The notes beneath the pieces are model-generated. The model saw only the letters and a program-made list of their open reading frames with translations, made no database searches and was not told the origin of the DNA. 64,000 bases of DNA from Glandiceps talaboti (lineage: Eukaryota > Hemichordata > Enteropneusta > Spengelidae): the NCBI RefSeq assembly GCF_964340395.1, contig NC_135550.1, positions 3,323,001 through 3,387,000 on the forward strand. The letters are read 5' to 3'. Below are positions 51,788 through 62,982 of the stretch, in pieces (positions within the stretch are counted from its first letter, which is position 1; the number at the start of each line of letters is the position of its first letter). The translations under genes and the position numbers were made by a program.

Positions 51788-51890
51788 TTTGTGTGTAAAT
51801 TATATTTTTGTCTCTGTGGGGTGAAGCTATAGAGACATTTCCGATGAAGACAATAAAGCTATATTGAATTGAATTGAATATTGAATTTGG
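51788..51890 (+). mobile_element. LINE-like 3' tail
   Basis: 'ctctgtggggtgaagctatagag', then AATAAAG and a TTGAA/TTGAATA tail, typical of a LINE 3' end. With the polymerase fragment at 47,430 it brackets the satellite. Confidence 0.55.
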
Positions 51891-54678
51891 AAATTTCAAT
51901 TACCTACTTGTCAACAAAAGTGTTTTATTCTCTTTTTGATAGGTCACTACTTGAACTTTAGGTGGCAAGATAACAAAAATAAACCTTTGTAAAAAGTGAG
52001 AACACTCCTTACTAACTTTCAATCCTCAAATTTAGTCACTAATATTTTAAGAATTTCATTCAACACTGCATCGGTTGTACCTTGTTGGCAACAAGTTTTC
52101 GATATACTTATTTCTGTGTTTACCAGTAATCATAGATATTTTTGCCCAAAACTACCCAGTTCAGCTGTTGCTATGGATATGGTCATGGTTGCTATGGCTT
52201 CCTGTATTGTTATTGGAATACTTTCATCTCATCAATTACACTTTCTAAGTCACACACACACACACTTCACCATGCCCATCACTTCAATTCAGTATGGTGC
52301 TAAAAAGACAACAGTACTCATATTTACAGGAGTAACATGTTTGAAAGAGTAATTCTCATGAAAAAAGATAATCACAAAGTTGTGTTGACAGTCATTTTCA
52401 CAATTTGAATAACTCACAATAGTACATACATTATCTACATATATAGGATCTTACACTATACAATACTAAAGACTATAGAACAGAATACACCACTTAGCCA
52501 TACATCTCAGTTTTTGGGGGGTTTCTGAAGCAAACACTACAAACTAGAATAAAACATACAACCACACACAAAGCCCAAACCTACTGTCTTGTGGCAACTT
52601 CAAATTTGCATCGATTTATCAAATAAGTTTATTACTTAGCTTATTATTTGCCCTGGTCAGAAATAAAAAGGGACTCTGCCATAATATGTGATATATAACA
52701 TTGTGTATTTACCAGATTACTATCTGTACAGAACTGAACTATAACATGACAACCCTAATATTAAATAAATACATAACAAATAAAGATGCTCTACAGTTGA
52801 AAAAAAAAATGTACCAAATCTATAACAGAAGTTCCATTAAATGTTACCATAGAGACACAAGCTGTGATGACACTGACAAGGAATATATTACGTAAAATTC
52901 ACAGAAATATCTTATTTTGATCCTTGACCTGAATCGACAGTTCCTGATTTGATCTTTGAACCTGACCTTTTCACTCATCATAATACAATGACCCTGACAT
53001 GATTCTAATCATCATAGCAGCATGATTCATAATTGCACAAGCTTTAGATTTGACATCAAATTTATCACATATATCAATGTCCTTGACTTTGATAAGAAAA
53101 ACAGCTGTAAAACATGTCAAGTCACCACATCACATGTCAATGTCCTTGCTTTTGATTACAAAAAGACATTTATATATTTTTATCAAAAAAATTCCAAAGC
53201 ATTTTGTAAAAGAATACCGATGTGAGTGAAAGACCACACCAGTACACACATCACACCCAATGATAATTTGGTGAGAATATTGTTATACTCTCACAAGGTG
53301 TATGAGACATACTTGATTTTTTAGTACAAGTGCTATATCTACAGTAATAGTACGCAAATAAATACTGTATCTGTATTAAAATGCACACAATACACTCTTC
53401 ATTACACCATCCCAACATTAGATTGATAAATTCATCACTTTGTTTATTCCTGCAATCACTTGCAGCACCAACAATGATGAATATTTTAAATCTATCCCAA
53501 CATGGAAGTAGGACTCCATGATAACATCAAAATATGTGATCCCATTACACCAGGTAATTCAGTCAAAACGTGACATCCATAAATTGAGATGACACCAAAC
53601 TACAGCCAATTCATACAAATGGTTCAAGTTCTTTCCCTTCCCATTTATGACAACTGAAGGACTCTCATAACTTTTGATTGTAAATTATTTTCATTGTGAA
53701 AAACGTACTTGCAGAACTTGGCAAGATAATCAAAGTTGAAGGGGTGAACTCATGGTATTGTCATGTAATATCAAAAGAGAGGACCATCAATGAAGTATAC
53801 TAAACTACACATTTCCTATCTACACTCTGAGTTTAGTACTACAACAGGATAGGATAGGATTTCAGAGCAAGGAAGAACAGTTTGTGGTTGTACATGCCTG
53901 TTGGAATATTATATCTTCTCATACCTTGACATTCAACTAGGAAATGGTACAAATCTGATAACAAACAGATAGTCAGAGGAAAGGTTATCACAACAAAAAC
54001 AAACCTTAATGAATGTCAAAAAATGTTATATTTCAATATAATATATTTATGGATTTTATTTTAATGAGGCAATACAGAAGTCAGAGGTTGTCTTTTATTC
54101 ACAGGGTACAATATTCTAGTTTTACTCATCACTACAATCACTATACCAGTCAAGTATTTACCACACCTCTAAATCACTTAATATCAGACTTGCCTTTTCC
54201 ATCAGTGTGATTTAGACAACCACTTGAATACAATTACTATCACTAATGATAGTATTCACCCTCTTGTCTTCTTCAATTTTCATTACAATTCATGTTCTAA
54301 GTATTTCTTTTTATATATACAACATATGCAGAACTCAACATAACAAAACAAATCAATATATATGATCCTCTTACAAATCCTCAATGTTCACCAATGTGTA
54401 CATGTTATGGGTAGTATATTGATCAGCTCACCTCCACTCACTTTATTAATGTCACACAGCTTAAAAAGGGTTTGTCAAGTTCTTTGTCTTAAAGCAAGTA
54501 CTTGTATTTACATGTAGTGTTAACTTTGTTGGATGTTGAAATAATTCTTTTTCATTTGGAGAGTTATACTTCACATTGTGGCATCATACCGATACAAGGC
54601 CAAATGTGAAATCCTACAAAATGAATGCATGGATCACCTTTTCTGGCAATTAAAGTTTACAGTTGTATAACATTCCTC
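51891..54678. other. Intergenic, no feature seen
   Basis: AT-rich. Minus-strand AATAAA-type signals occur (for example at 54442-54447) and could end a long GTF2A1 3' UTR, but this is not supported by anything else. Confidence 0.35.
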
Positions 54679-55104
54679 TAACAAACTAGTAGTACACCAC
54701 TGGGTACTAGTACTTGCATATTACAAACTAGTAGTACACCACTGGGTACTAGTACTTGCATATTACAAACTAGTAGTACACCACTGGGTACTAGTACTTG
54801 CATATTACAAACTAGTAGTACACCACTGGGTACTAGTACTTGCATATTACAAACTAGTAGTACACCACTGGGTACTAGTACTTGCATATTACAAACTAGT
54901 AGTACACCACTGGGTACTAGTACTTGTATATTACAAACTAGTAGTACACCACTGGGTACTAGTACTTGCATATTACAAACTAGTAGTACACCACTGGGTA
55001 CTAGTACTTGCATATTACAAACTAGTAGTACACCACTGGGTACTAGTACTTGCATATTACAAACTAGTAGTACACCACTGGGTACTAGTACTTGCATATT
55101 ACAC
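54679..55104. repeat. 42-bp tandem repeat (10 copies)
   Basis: Ten almost identical units with ACTAGTAGTACACCACTGGG and TACTAGTACTTGCATATTAC. ACTAGTA and TACTAGT make each unit partly self-complementary. The 174-codon ORF on the minus strand is an artefact. Confidence 0.97.
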
Positions 55105-55988
55105 AAAACTTTATCATTCAAATATACCCATTTCATTTTCAAAAGTTGACAAGGTGGAACCCAGTACTCTAAAATGACCCTGGGTTGACCCTGTGGTAGC
55201 ACAAACTGTTAAATTTTGATAACAAATTTACTTTATCTATTTTACAGTAAAGATTGGTCAAGTAAAGTAGCTATGGTTAATAACAGATGATGAATAAACA
55301 TCCTTGTGGTTGTGTTTTTCGGCTATAATATTTTAATATTTCAATATATTCTTTCACAGGAAGCATGTTAGTGGAAATGTTTTGATTACAAGCCATTGTT
55401 TCTATCTTATATGTTAAACAGAGTATAAACCTACTCACAAGGATGTATTTCATCTAAAGCACAACATGTTTTAACATCAATGCCTCTTTCTGAAAACCAG
55501 CTGTCTACAACTTTTTGTTGATATCATTAAATGTACTGCATTCATATCTTTACATCATAAGTTATAAAGCTAATTACTTTCCCTTGCCTATTCTACTAGT
55601 ACCTGCACATAATTTGGAAATGGACTCACAATTTAAAATGTTTCATGATTTTCAACACACAAAACAGAAGTGCTCAATCAGCTAGCAGATTGCTGTTCGA
55701 TATCTTTTACTTATCTCTTTCAAAGAAGTTTCAAGGTTTTGGTAGATGTAAACATATCTTTTTCAGCACAGAGAAAAAGAAGGCAGGAGTGCTTTTAAGT
55801 GGCATTTCACACATGTCACACACTTTTCCATACAGTGCAGCATTCACTATAAAGACAATTACTGCATAATATATTTATATCTGCTTTGGCAAATATACAA
55901 TGCACGACTTCATAAATCTGGTAGTAGTACGGTAGTTCCATGACAGCTGACACCATGTATTATCCTAAATTAATCAACAGTCTTTATA
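55105..55988 (-). other. Probable GTF2A1 3' UTR
   Basis: Directly downstream of the GTF2A1 stop, with no coding content. The 3' end cannot be placed from sequence alone. Confidence 0.4.
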
Positions 55989-56096
55989 TTACCATTCTGC
56001 ATCTCCTATAGCTTTCTGGAACACATAATCTTTACCCTGTAAATTCATTATACCATCTTTTAAATGAAACTTCCATTTATTTCGACTTCTGTTGAT
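55989..56096 (-). CDS. GTF2A1: GTF2A1 exon 9 (C-terminus and stop)
   Basis: The 108-nt exon encodes INRSRNKWKFHLKDGIMNLQ and then GKDYVFQKAIGDAEW, ending in TAA. This is the TBP- and DNA-contacting barrel and is highly conserved with vertebrates. Confidence 0.97.
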   Translation of the reverse strand: MNRSRNKWKFHLKDGIMNLQGKDYVFQKAIGDAEW

Positions 56097-59000
56097 CTGG
56101 AAAACAACAAAAGGTTTACAGTCATTACCCATTCTCTTTATTTATACTAAGTGGATATACGTGAGTGTAACAATGTCAAATGTATGATGGTAAACATGTG
56201 ATTATACTTTTTTTTTTTTTACATACTTACCAGTTTTCTAACAGAATATCAATATACTTGTGTTCTATTACATCATCAAATACAAAGCAAAAAAAACAGA
56301 AAGCTAAAAAAGTGTCTGAAAAGTTTGTTATTGTATTTTTCGTAATTTAGTGAGTTCAACAAGGACTTGGTATATGTGGTTCCACATTGTTTTTATAAGT
56401 AGGAAAACATAGTAAAGTTGATTTATCAGTGTTCTCCACAGATGAAGAAAATTTAGGGGGTGGCTACTTTGCAAAAAATATTAGCATACTGATTTGCATA
56501 TATTTGCATAAATATGTAAGTAGTATACTACATGCTAGCTACTCAAATATCCAGCATATTTTACTTTACTTGTAGAATTGTAATAACCTGACCTGGGTTA
56601 TCTATAGTTTAGTAGTAAAATATTTACAAATACATAAACTCCACAGGTAAGTGACTATTTCTAATAATACAGGCTACTTTCAAAATTCTTCCTACTGAGA
56701 TTATGGCATAGACAGTTCAATCTTTCTATTTCTAACTCCAGCCCATATCTTCAAAGCCTTTGTTGGTGAAATCAAAACAAAATTCTTCATTTAATTTAAG
56801 TTCATTTAACTTTGTTTATATTTACATGCAGGCATCGTGTCTTTCCTAAATCTCATTAAACAGGAGACTTACTATGTCTATGAACTCGTGATAGTTAGTG
56901 ACGTCATTAGCCACCATATTGGAAAATGTGTTTTTCAGTCACTCAAAATTTCACGATGTACGATGTCAAACTTTGAAACTACAAACTAAAAGTGTTTTCA
57001 GAGTAAAATTCAACACAAAACTGATGATCAGAAATAATATCGCCACTTTATCCAAAGGGATTTTAGTCTGTTACACTCTTTTGACAGTTCTTTGGGTACA
57101 AATGGACGTGTACTGAATGATGTCAATGACATTGACTACTTACGTTTTGCTGATACGTAATCCCGTTGGCTCATAGGTGTGAAATACGTTCATTATTTTG
57201 AATCACACCTCATGTTATGAATAAAACCAACTAACCAGTTGTAACAAGTCATTGAGAATGACATAGTCCCCGCTATGATTGGGTTTTAAGGAATTATCAC
57301 TACTCTGATCACGCAACAACACTTGTGAACCTAAATCAAACAAACAGATATGTTGTGTCTGCTTGTTGGACATGGAATATGCCTACAACAATAAAGGATG
57401 GGTCGGGTATGGGGGATCGTATCACGAAGAAAATGGATATGCACATGTATGTCATAGAACACTGTCCTAATACCAACTTTGAATGAGATCTGTTTAAGCA
57501 TGTCTGAGTTATGGCTTTGGACATGGAAAATTCGCAAACAAAATGGCTGCCAGGCAGGCATATTGGATCGTATCATGACAACAAATGGATATTCACATGT
57601 ATGTCATAGAACACTGTCCTAATACCAACTTTGAATGAGATCTGTTCAAGCATGTCCGAGTTATGGCTTTGGACATAGAAAAATCGCAAACAAAATGGCT
57701 GCCAGGCAGCCATATTGGATCGTATCATGAAACAAATTGACGTGCATATGTATGCCATTGTATGTTGCCCCTGTACCAAGTTTGAAAGAAATCGGTCCAG
57801 GCATCTCCAAGAAACGGCTGCGGGCGGACGGACGGATGGACGGACGGAACCCAATCCATAAGTCCCTGTCCCGGACTTCGTCTGGCGGGGACTAATTTGC
57901 ACCGATAGTAATTGTCGGACAACAATGTATTAGCACGTACATAAGCAACCCCTTATAAAACAATAGGTAGTTGGCTGTCTCTGAACAATTGCAGACTGAA
58001 CACATCAAAGTTCTGAGTGGCTGGTATGTAAATTTAAAGGGGAGGCAGCAGTTTTAATGAGGCGAGAGCATAATTTAATGGGGGGTGGGTTACCCATTGA
58101 AAAGGGCTCATGGAGAACACTGTTTATGGATAAAAAATCAAAATAAATAACAATTTGTCCACCTTAATGCTATTTGAGACTAATTATGAATAGGTCAGAA
58201 TTAACAGCCTTTGGTATAAAATTATAATACAAGTTGGGATAATCTGTACACATTAGTTCATTGTTAGCTATTATAGCCATCATAACTCACCTTATCATAT
58301 TGACAAACTACAACATTTTCAGTATCAAATAATTCAGCTGGATCCTCGTCATCTACATCATCTTCTGAGTTTAAGGGTTCCTAGAAAGTAGGAGACACAT
58401 CACAACATGTATATACTATTTTATTTGTGGTAATAAACACAAAATGTTGTGTCAAAAATGAAACTTTGAGGTGTATCATATAACACTGTTATATAACATA
58501 GTAAGATAACTTGCTAAACACAGCTTACTAAAATGTTAACAAAAACTCTGTACATAAGTTAGATGTACAATGGTGTGTCATCTTGGTCATTTAAACATGC
58601 CACTGACACAGTCATGTGCCACTTTCTATTTCTTTTCTTTTTTTGGACATACCAAATTTGGTGTTCCCCTCTCTCTTAATTAGTAATGACTCACAAGAAA
58701 ACCTGATTTTTACTATTTGGCCAAAATACAAATGTATCTTTATTAGGAGTATATGAATGTACACGGCATGAAAAGGAGTTTCTGATACTTTGTGATGGCC
58801 AAATAGCCTTTGTTCAATTATTTCTTGTGCTTCATAATGTTTTTTGTAACTTTTTATAAAAGTGAATTTGTTTCTGGAACAATTTTCAATTTCCCATTTC
58901 TTACAACATCCAGAATACAACAATAACTGTCAATCATCTCAACATTTCCATACATTACCTCATCTTCTCCACCTTCATTGTCATTTTCATTCTCATCATC

Positions 59001-61026
59001 ATCATCATCATCATCATCGTCATCTTCCTCCTCCTCTTTTCCTGCCCTTCCTCTGTGGTATTCTTCTTCATCTTCTTCATCTTCACTAGAAGTGTCGTTA
59101 CCTCCATCTACCTGTATGATGGCTTGGTTTGGAACCTATACCAAAAAAGGGACTCTAGTAATTATGATTTGCCCACAATAATCAATCAATCAAAATTTCT
59201 ACAGTGCCAATTTCCACAGCAAAGTTCTGTTGAGTAGTGCTGGAGGCTTGGTGAATGTCAAGTGGCTTATTTTCATCTACTATATCTTAATCCAAATTTT
59301 CATACTACTTTTGCATTAGAAATAGTTTCCCACAATGTCATGATACTGTATCCATGTAATACACTTTCATAATTTATATTGTCAATAGGAAACAGAGATT
59401 TAATTCTTTTTTCAATTTGGATGTCTATGTACTGCTGATGGGAAAACAGATTTAGAGAAAGTAACTTTACACAAAACAGTAATTATGCATAGTGATACAT
59501 ACAGTTGATTGCACTTGTCCAACTATTTGCTGAGCCTGTTGTTGACGTTGACCTGGTGGTTGTGTTGTTTGATGTATCTGTGTTGGTTGGTGTACTAGTG
59601 TTGTTGTAGTTTGTGTCCGTTGCTGCTGCTGCTGCTGCTGCTGGGCTGCCTGTAAAGCTGCTACATCATGTAAAGGCACTTGTTGGTACACCAGCTGAGG
59701 CTGACCCGGTGCACCAGCTGCTTGCCGAATCTGTGCTACTTGATATGCGGGATATGTCTGAGTTCCACTTCCTGTAGTAAAATTAATGTCAATTAAATTT
59801 CACAGTTACTTCATTTTTGAAATCAGTATTACTCTAATTCCCATGACAAAAACAGTTTGCCTTTCCTTATCATTGATTCCAAAGTGTATATCCTGAACAG
59901 ACAACTGTTTATGAGCTGTCTACCAGTAGCTGTCTCCTCTGGAGACTTGCTGTCTAAATGAAATTCCCCACTAGAAACTCTGTATAGACCCATTTCATCA
60001 GCATCTATGAATCCCTTCATGCATATTAAAAGTTATTGAATGCCTAGTATAGATAAAGACAACTTTTCAAGCATACTGTAAGGAAGTCCACTGTTATATT
60101 CATCACCAAAGTTTCCCAAGCCATCATAGAATAATAACAAACTTAAGTGCAGTTCTGCCTAACGTAGATTTCTACAAATTTACATCACACGCAAATTTCC
60201 AGAGACTGACTTTATTCTTGTATTGGACGAACAGTTAATACACATCATGCATTCCAACAGAAACTTGGAATATCTTTCCGCTGGTAAACATTTAGAAACT
60301 TTCTATTGTTATAGTATAGTATCATCAAAGTATGAAAATCTAAACGTCATCAAATATTGCTGCCTGATCCTATTACACTTACCTGCAGTGGGTAGTGTTA
60401 TGGCCTGTGCCACGGTCCCAAGGTGCTGGGCTTGATATGCTAAAATGCCTTCAGGTAAAGCCATTGTTGCTGCTTGGGCAGCGGGAGTCTGAAAATACCA
60501 AATAATAGACTTTCACTGATATAGCCTATGAAATACTAATCCTGACAAGAAACTACTGTTCTGATGTAAATTGTTATACATTCTTAAAGTTAAGACCAAA
60601 CTTTGATTTTATTCACCATCGCAATGCATTGTTATACAAGATATGAAACAAACAAACAATCCCAAATATTGTTTAACATCTGACTTGACTACCTCTGCTA
60701 GTCATTGTTTGTCATCTTTCTACTCTGATATAGTGACCTACCATTGTGGGTTGTAGCTGTTCTGTTGAGGCATATGTAACTTGTGCAGCTGCAGCACCTA
60801 CAATAATTAGGTGATTAATAGAATTAGACAATGTCAATACTGATATTAAAAGGTCATTTATCTATACATCTACTATTGTAGTACAGGGCTCGAAATTAGC
60901 GGCAGTCTCGCATCAATTGACTACCAGTTTTTCCAAAATGACTACCAAGTTTGAAAACTGGTAGTCATCCTTGACTACCACGCACGCACACGCACACACG
61001 CACACGCACACGCATGCACTCAGTCT

Positions 61027-61090
<64 letters not shown>

Positions 61091-62761
61091 TAGCCCAGCT
61101 CACCTTGTTGTTGAGATGTATATTGTAACATATGAGGATCTACTGGCTGGTCTAATGCTTTAGATTGAGCTAGTTTACTTTCCCATATCTACAAAAAACA
61201 ATGGATGAATGAATGAATAAATAAAGAAATACCATTAAATAAATACAAATGTAACATCAATATAACAGTTGTCAATTACGGTATTGATACAAAATATTTT
61301 TCTTCAATGGATACAAGTGAAAGTACAAATAACAAAACCTTTTGCCTGGTTACCTATGAAAAAAATCATTCAAACTGATTACTTCCCAACTTAAAATTAA
61401 ATTATTATTTTTTGGACTTTTAATCAAGAGTTTTAGTAGTCAATAAAAATTTGACACATTTGACAAACAGCAGTACTTGACAATTAATACTTGACTGTTC
61501 AATATTTCAAAGGTCTGAACAACAGCAAAATCTGATAATACTGCATACCTTTCCCTTGAAATAAATTTATGATTTAATGCCATGCATCTGTTTCACTCAT
61601 GTGTCTAACTCATCATTGGCAGCCATACCGAGATGGTTCAATTTGTCATCACTTCATGACAGTCACAAGATATCTATTACCATAATTGGTCATCAAGCTC
61701 AGCCACATGTAGAACTTAAAAATACTGACACTTTCTGATGAACAGATAACATCTTCACTTAAAAAAAAAGTTCTGCTATTATTTCTTATTTCTTATATAT
61801 GTATCTCACTGGCCAGATGCAGCGCCACACACTGAGCTGATCCATGAGGGCGCCATGCATGCCATGACCACGCTGGTGTTTTGAATTCCTATTGATATGC
61901 AAATTATCCCTTATAAAATAAATGTCTGCCGCTACAGAGCCGAGTGCAAAGAACGACAGAGCGTAATGCATGGAGAGTGCATTCACGACTGAAAGAAGAA
62001 ATTACGACTGTGATAAAAACAGCTGCAGTGGTTGTCTGACCTGTCTATACCCGGTATATATTATCCCTGTACCCGCTTCGATGACCAGAGATCGCAATTA
62101 TATCGTTTTACAGACCAAAAATTGTCGATAAGTGGGTACATTCAGCGCCCGACTTAACCGCTCGCTCGTCGGAAACAACGATGTCATGAACGGATAATGT
62201 CAGCAGCACACATAGCACTGATTACTGGTTCGCATTGATTTCGATATCGTGTCTTACTTGCTTGAGTTCTTGAAGGACTTGTTCATCAACCCCTTCATCA
62301 AGGAACGCTTCACGGACGTTATTTATAACATCGTCTATAACAGTCTGGTACAGTTTCGCCTACAAACACGAAAATAAGGGTGTAAAGGGCCGGAAATAAC
62401 ATTCATAGCTCAAATACAAGTGAACACGGTCGGATAATAGGCAATGCGTTGCATTAGACACTGTCCTCAAACAAAAGGGAGCCCTTAACCCAACCTTCTC
62501 ATTTGACTTTCTTTATCACATCACATTGCAAACTTTTAGTTGAAAAATGTATTTGAAACATTTGATAGTATAACGTTATGGAAAATTACTAAGGTTTTTT
62601 AAAAACATATATGAGTCTATTTTGAAGATTATTTCCATATGTTGGTCATTACAATGTTACATTTCACAAGGCGGTGGAAAAATGGGCCCTAGAATAACAC
62701 TAGCACAATAATTAATAATCGAAATAAACCAAACGCTTACCACTGAACTTTGGTTAGCCAT
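55989..62761 (-). CDS. GTF2A1: TFIIA alpha/beta precursor (complete gene, 9 coding exons)
   Basis: This is the large subunit of general transcription factor TFIIA, which binds TBP on promoter DNA in the nucleus. The minus-strand coding exons are 62741-62761, 62258-62359, 61104-61188, 60742-60797, 60383-60488, 59503-59771, 58959-59135, 58291-58380 and 55989-56096. All have GT/AG borders and consistent phases, totalling 1,014 nt or 337 residues (human: 376). The N-terminal helical domain (about residues 8-60) carries KLYQTVIDDVINNVRE. A Gln/Ala/Thr-rich linker with an 8-Gln run follows. QVDG at residues 221-224 fits the taspase-1 cleavage site that makes alpha and beta chains. An acidic Glu/Asp stretch comes next, and the C-terminal TBP- and DNA-contacting barrel ends in KAIGDAEW. 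The N- and C-terminal domains match vertebrate GTF2A1 closely, so orthology is not in doubt. Confidence 0.97.
57264..57894. mobile_element. Family B element in GTF2A1 intron 8
   Basis: TAGTCCCCGC (57264-57273) and GCGGGGACTA (57885-57894) are perfect inverted ends. Between them lie nearly three tandem copies of a ~180-bp unit (anchors 'ttggatcgtatcatga', 'aaaatggctgccaggcag', 'gagttatggctttggacat'). A CGGA tetramer run follows at about 57,824-57,847. It is non-autonomous. Confidence 0.75.
58291..58380 (-). CDS. GTF2A1: GTF2A1 exon 8
   Basis: The 90-nt exon encodes EPLNSEDDVDDEDPAELFDT and then ENVVVCQYDK, almost the same as human at the start of the C-terminal barrel. It is phase 0 at both ends. 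Confidence 0.97.
58959..59135 (-). CDS. GTF2A1: GTF2A1 exon 7 (taspase site and acidic stretch)
   Basis: The 177-nt exon encodes VPNQAIIQVDGGNDTSSEDE, which contains the taspase-1 consensus Q-V-D/G with the expected cut at about 59105-59106. Glu/Asp-rich sequence with ten consecutive Asp follows. The GAT run gives a microsatellite-like appearance but is coding. Confidence 0.94.
59503..59771 (-). CDS. GTF2A1: GTF2A1 exon 6 (Gln-rich linker)
   Basis: The 269-nt exon encodes a Gln/Thr/Pro-rich 89-residue linker. It has an uninterrupted run of eight Gln codons, seven of them CAG, at about 59620-59643. The donor is gtatgt. Confidence 0.92.
60383..60488 (-). CDS. GTF2A1: GTF2A1 exon 5 (linker)
   Basis: The 106-nt exon encodes TPAAQAATMALPEGILAYQA and more. 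Human GTF2A1 has a similar Ala-Thr-x-x-L-A-L-P-x-G segment in the linker. It starts in phase 0 and ends in phase 1. Confidence 0.88.
60742..60797 (-). CDS. GTF2A1: GTF2A1 exon 4 (linker)
   Basis: The 56-nt exon encodes an Ala/Gln-rich piece containing AQVTYASTEQLQPTM. It starts in phase 1 and ends in phase 0. It belongs to the poorly conserved linker and is supported mainly by its splice sites and phase. Confidence 0.82.
60978..61087. repeat. (CA)n microsatellite in GTF2A1 intron
   Basis: About 110 bp of CA/CG-CA repeat next to the exon 3 donor (16 nt away). Length change here could influence splicing. Confidence 0.95.
61104..61188 (-). CDS. GTF2A1: GTF2A1 exon 3
   Basis: The 85-nt exon encodes IWESKLAQSKALDQPV and more, ending in phase 1. 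The conserved W-E-x-K-L closes the N-terminal helical domain. A (CA)n tract lies directly downstream in the intron. Confidence 0.93.
61189..62257 (-). other. GTF2A1 intron 2
   Basis: AT-rich with a more CpG-containing part (about 61,800-62,240). No element ends were recognised. Confidence 0.5.
62258..62359 (-). CDS. GTF2A1: GTF2A1 exon 2 (N-terminal helical domain)
   Basis: The 102-nt exon begins with AKLYQTVIDDVINNVRE, continues with FLDEGVDEQVL, and is phase 0 at both ends. It encodes the helix that pairs with the TFIIA gamma subunit in the family's four-helix bundle. Confidence 0.95.
62741..62761 (-). CDS. GTF2A1: GTF2A1 exon 1 (start codon)
   Basis: This 21-nt coding exon encodes MANQSSV and ends in phase 0 before gtaagcg. 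The start is chosen because MAN matches the vertebrate N-terminus and the TATA box lies about 115 nt upstream. Confidence 0.88.
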
Positions 62762-62873
62762 AGTTGAGTTTTAACAAGTGGTTTCAATACTATTTCTGTT
62801 TCAATTTGGCACATACGACATCTACTAGCGTTGTGGGCTTCTCCGAAGCCGAGAGTTGACTGCGCTGCGAGCC

Positions 62874-62881
62874 CTTTTATA
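62874..62881 (-). promoter_or_regulatory. TATA box of GTF2A1
   Basis: On the minus strand TATAAAAG is followed by GGGCTCGC. It stands 112 nt before the ATG, which predicts a start site near 62,845 and a 5' UTR of about 80 nt. Confidence 0.7.
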
Positions 62882-62965
62882 CTCATCAACTACCCCTGAA
62901 ATGCTTAGAGGGGGATACCACAATTGCTCTAGTGGGGAGTAATTTGGTTGGCTGAATATCGCAGT

Positions 62966-62982
62966 CAGCTGACAGTCACGTG
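62966..62982 (-). promoter_or_regulatory. E-box pair upstream of GTF2A1
   Basis: CACGTG at 62977-62982 and CAGCTG at 62966-62971 lie about 90-105 nt upstream of the TATA box. They are palindromic E-boxes. Function is inferred only from position. Confidence 0.35.

Noticed and set aside
47660-51830. Many overlapping + strand ORFs rich in Tyr, Cys, Leu
   Set aside because: They come from the 45-bp satellite, broken whenever a 43-bp unit shifts the frame.
51996-52352. 118-codon ORF
   Set aside because: No recognisable domain. It includes a CA-repeat translation and a family A-like phrase, so chance is likely.
54678-55202. 174-codon minus-strand ORF with VLVPSGVLLVCNMQ repeats
   Set aside because: Produced by the 42-bp tandem repeat (14 codons per unit). 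No other support.
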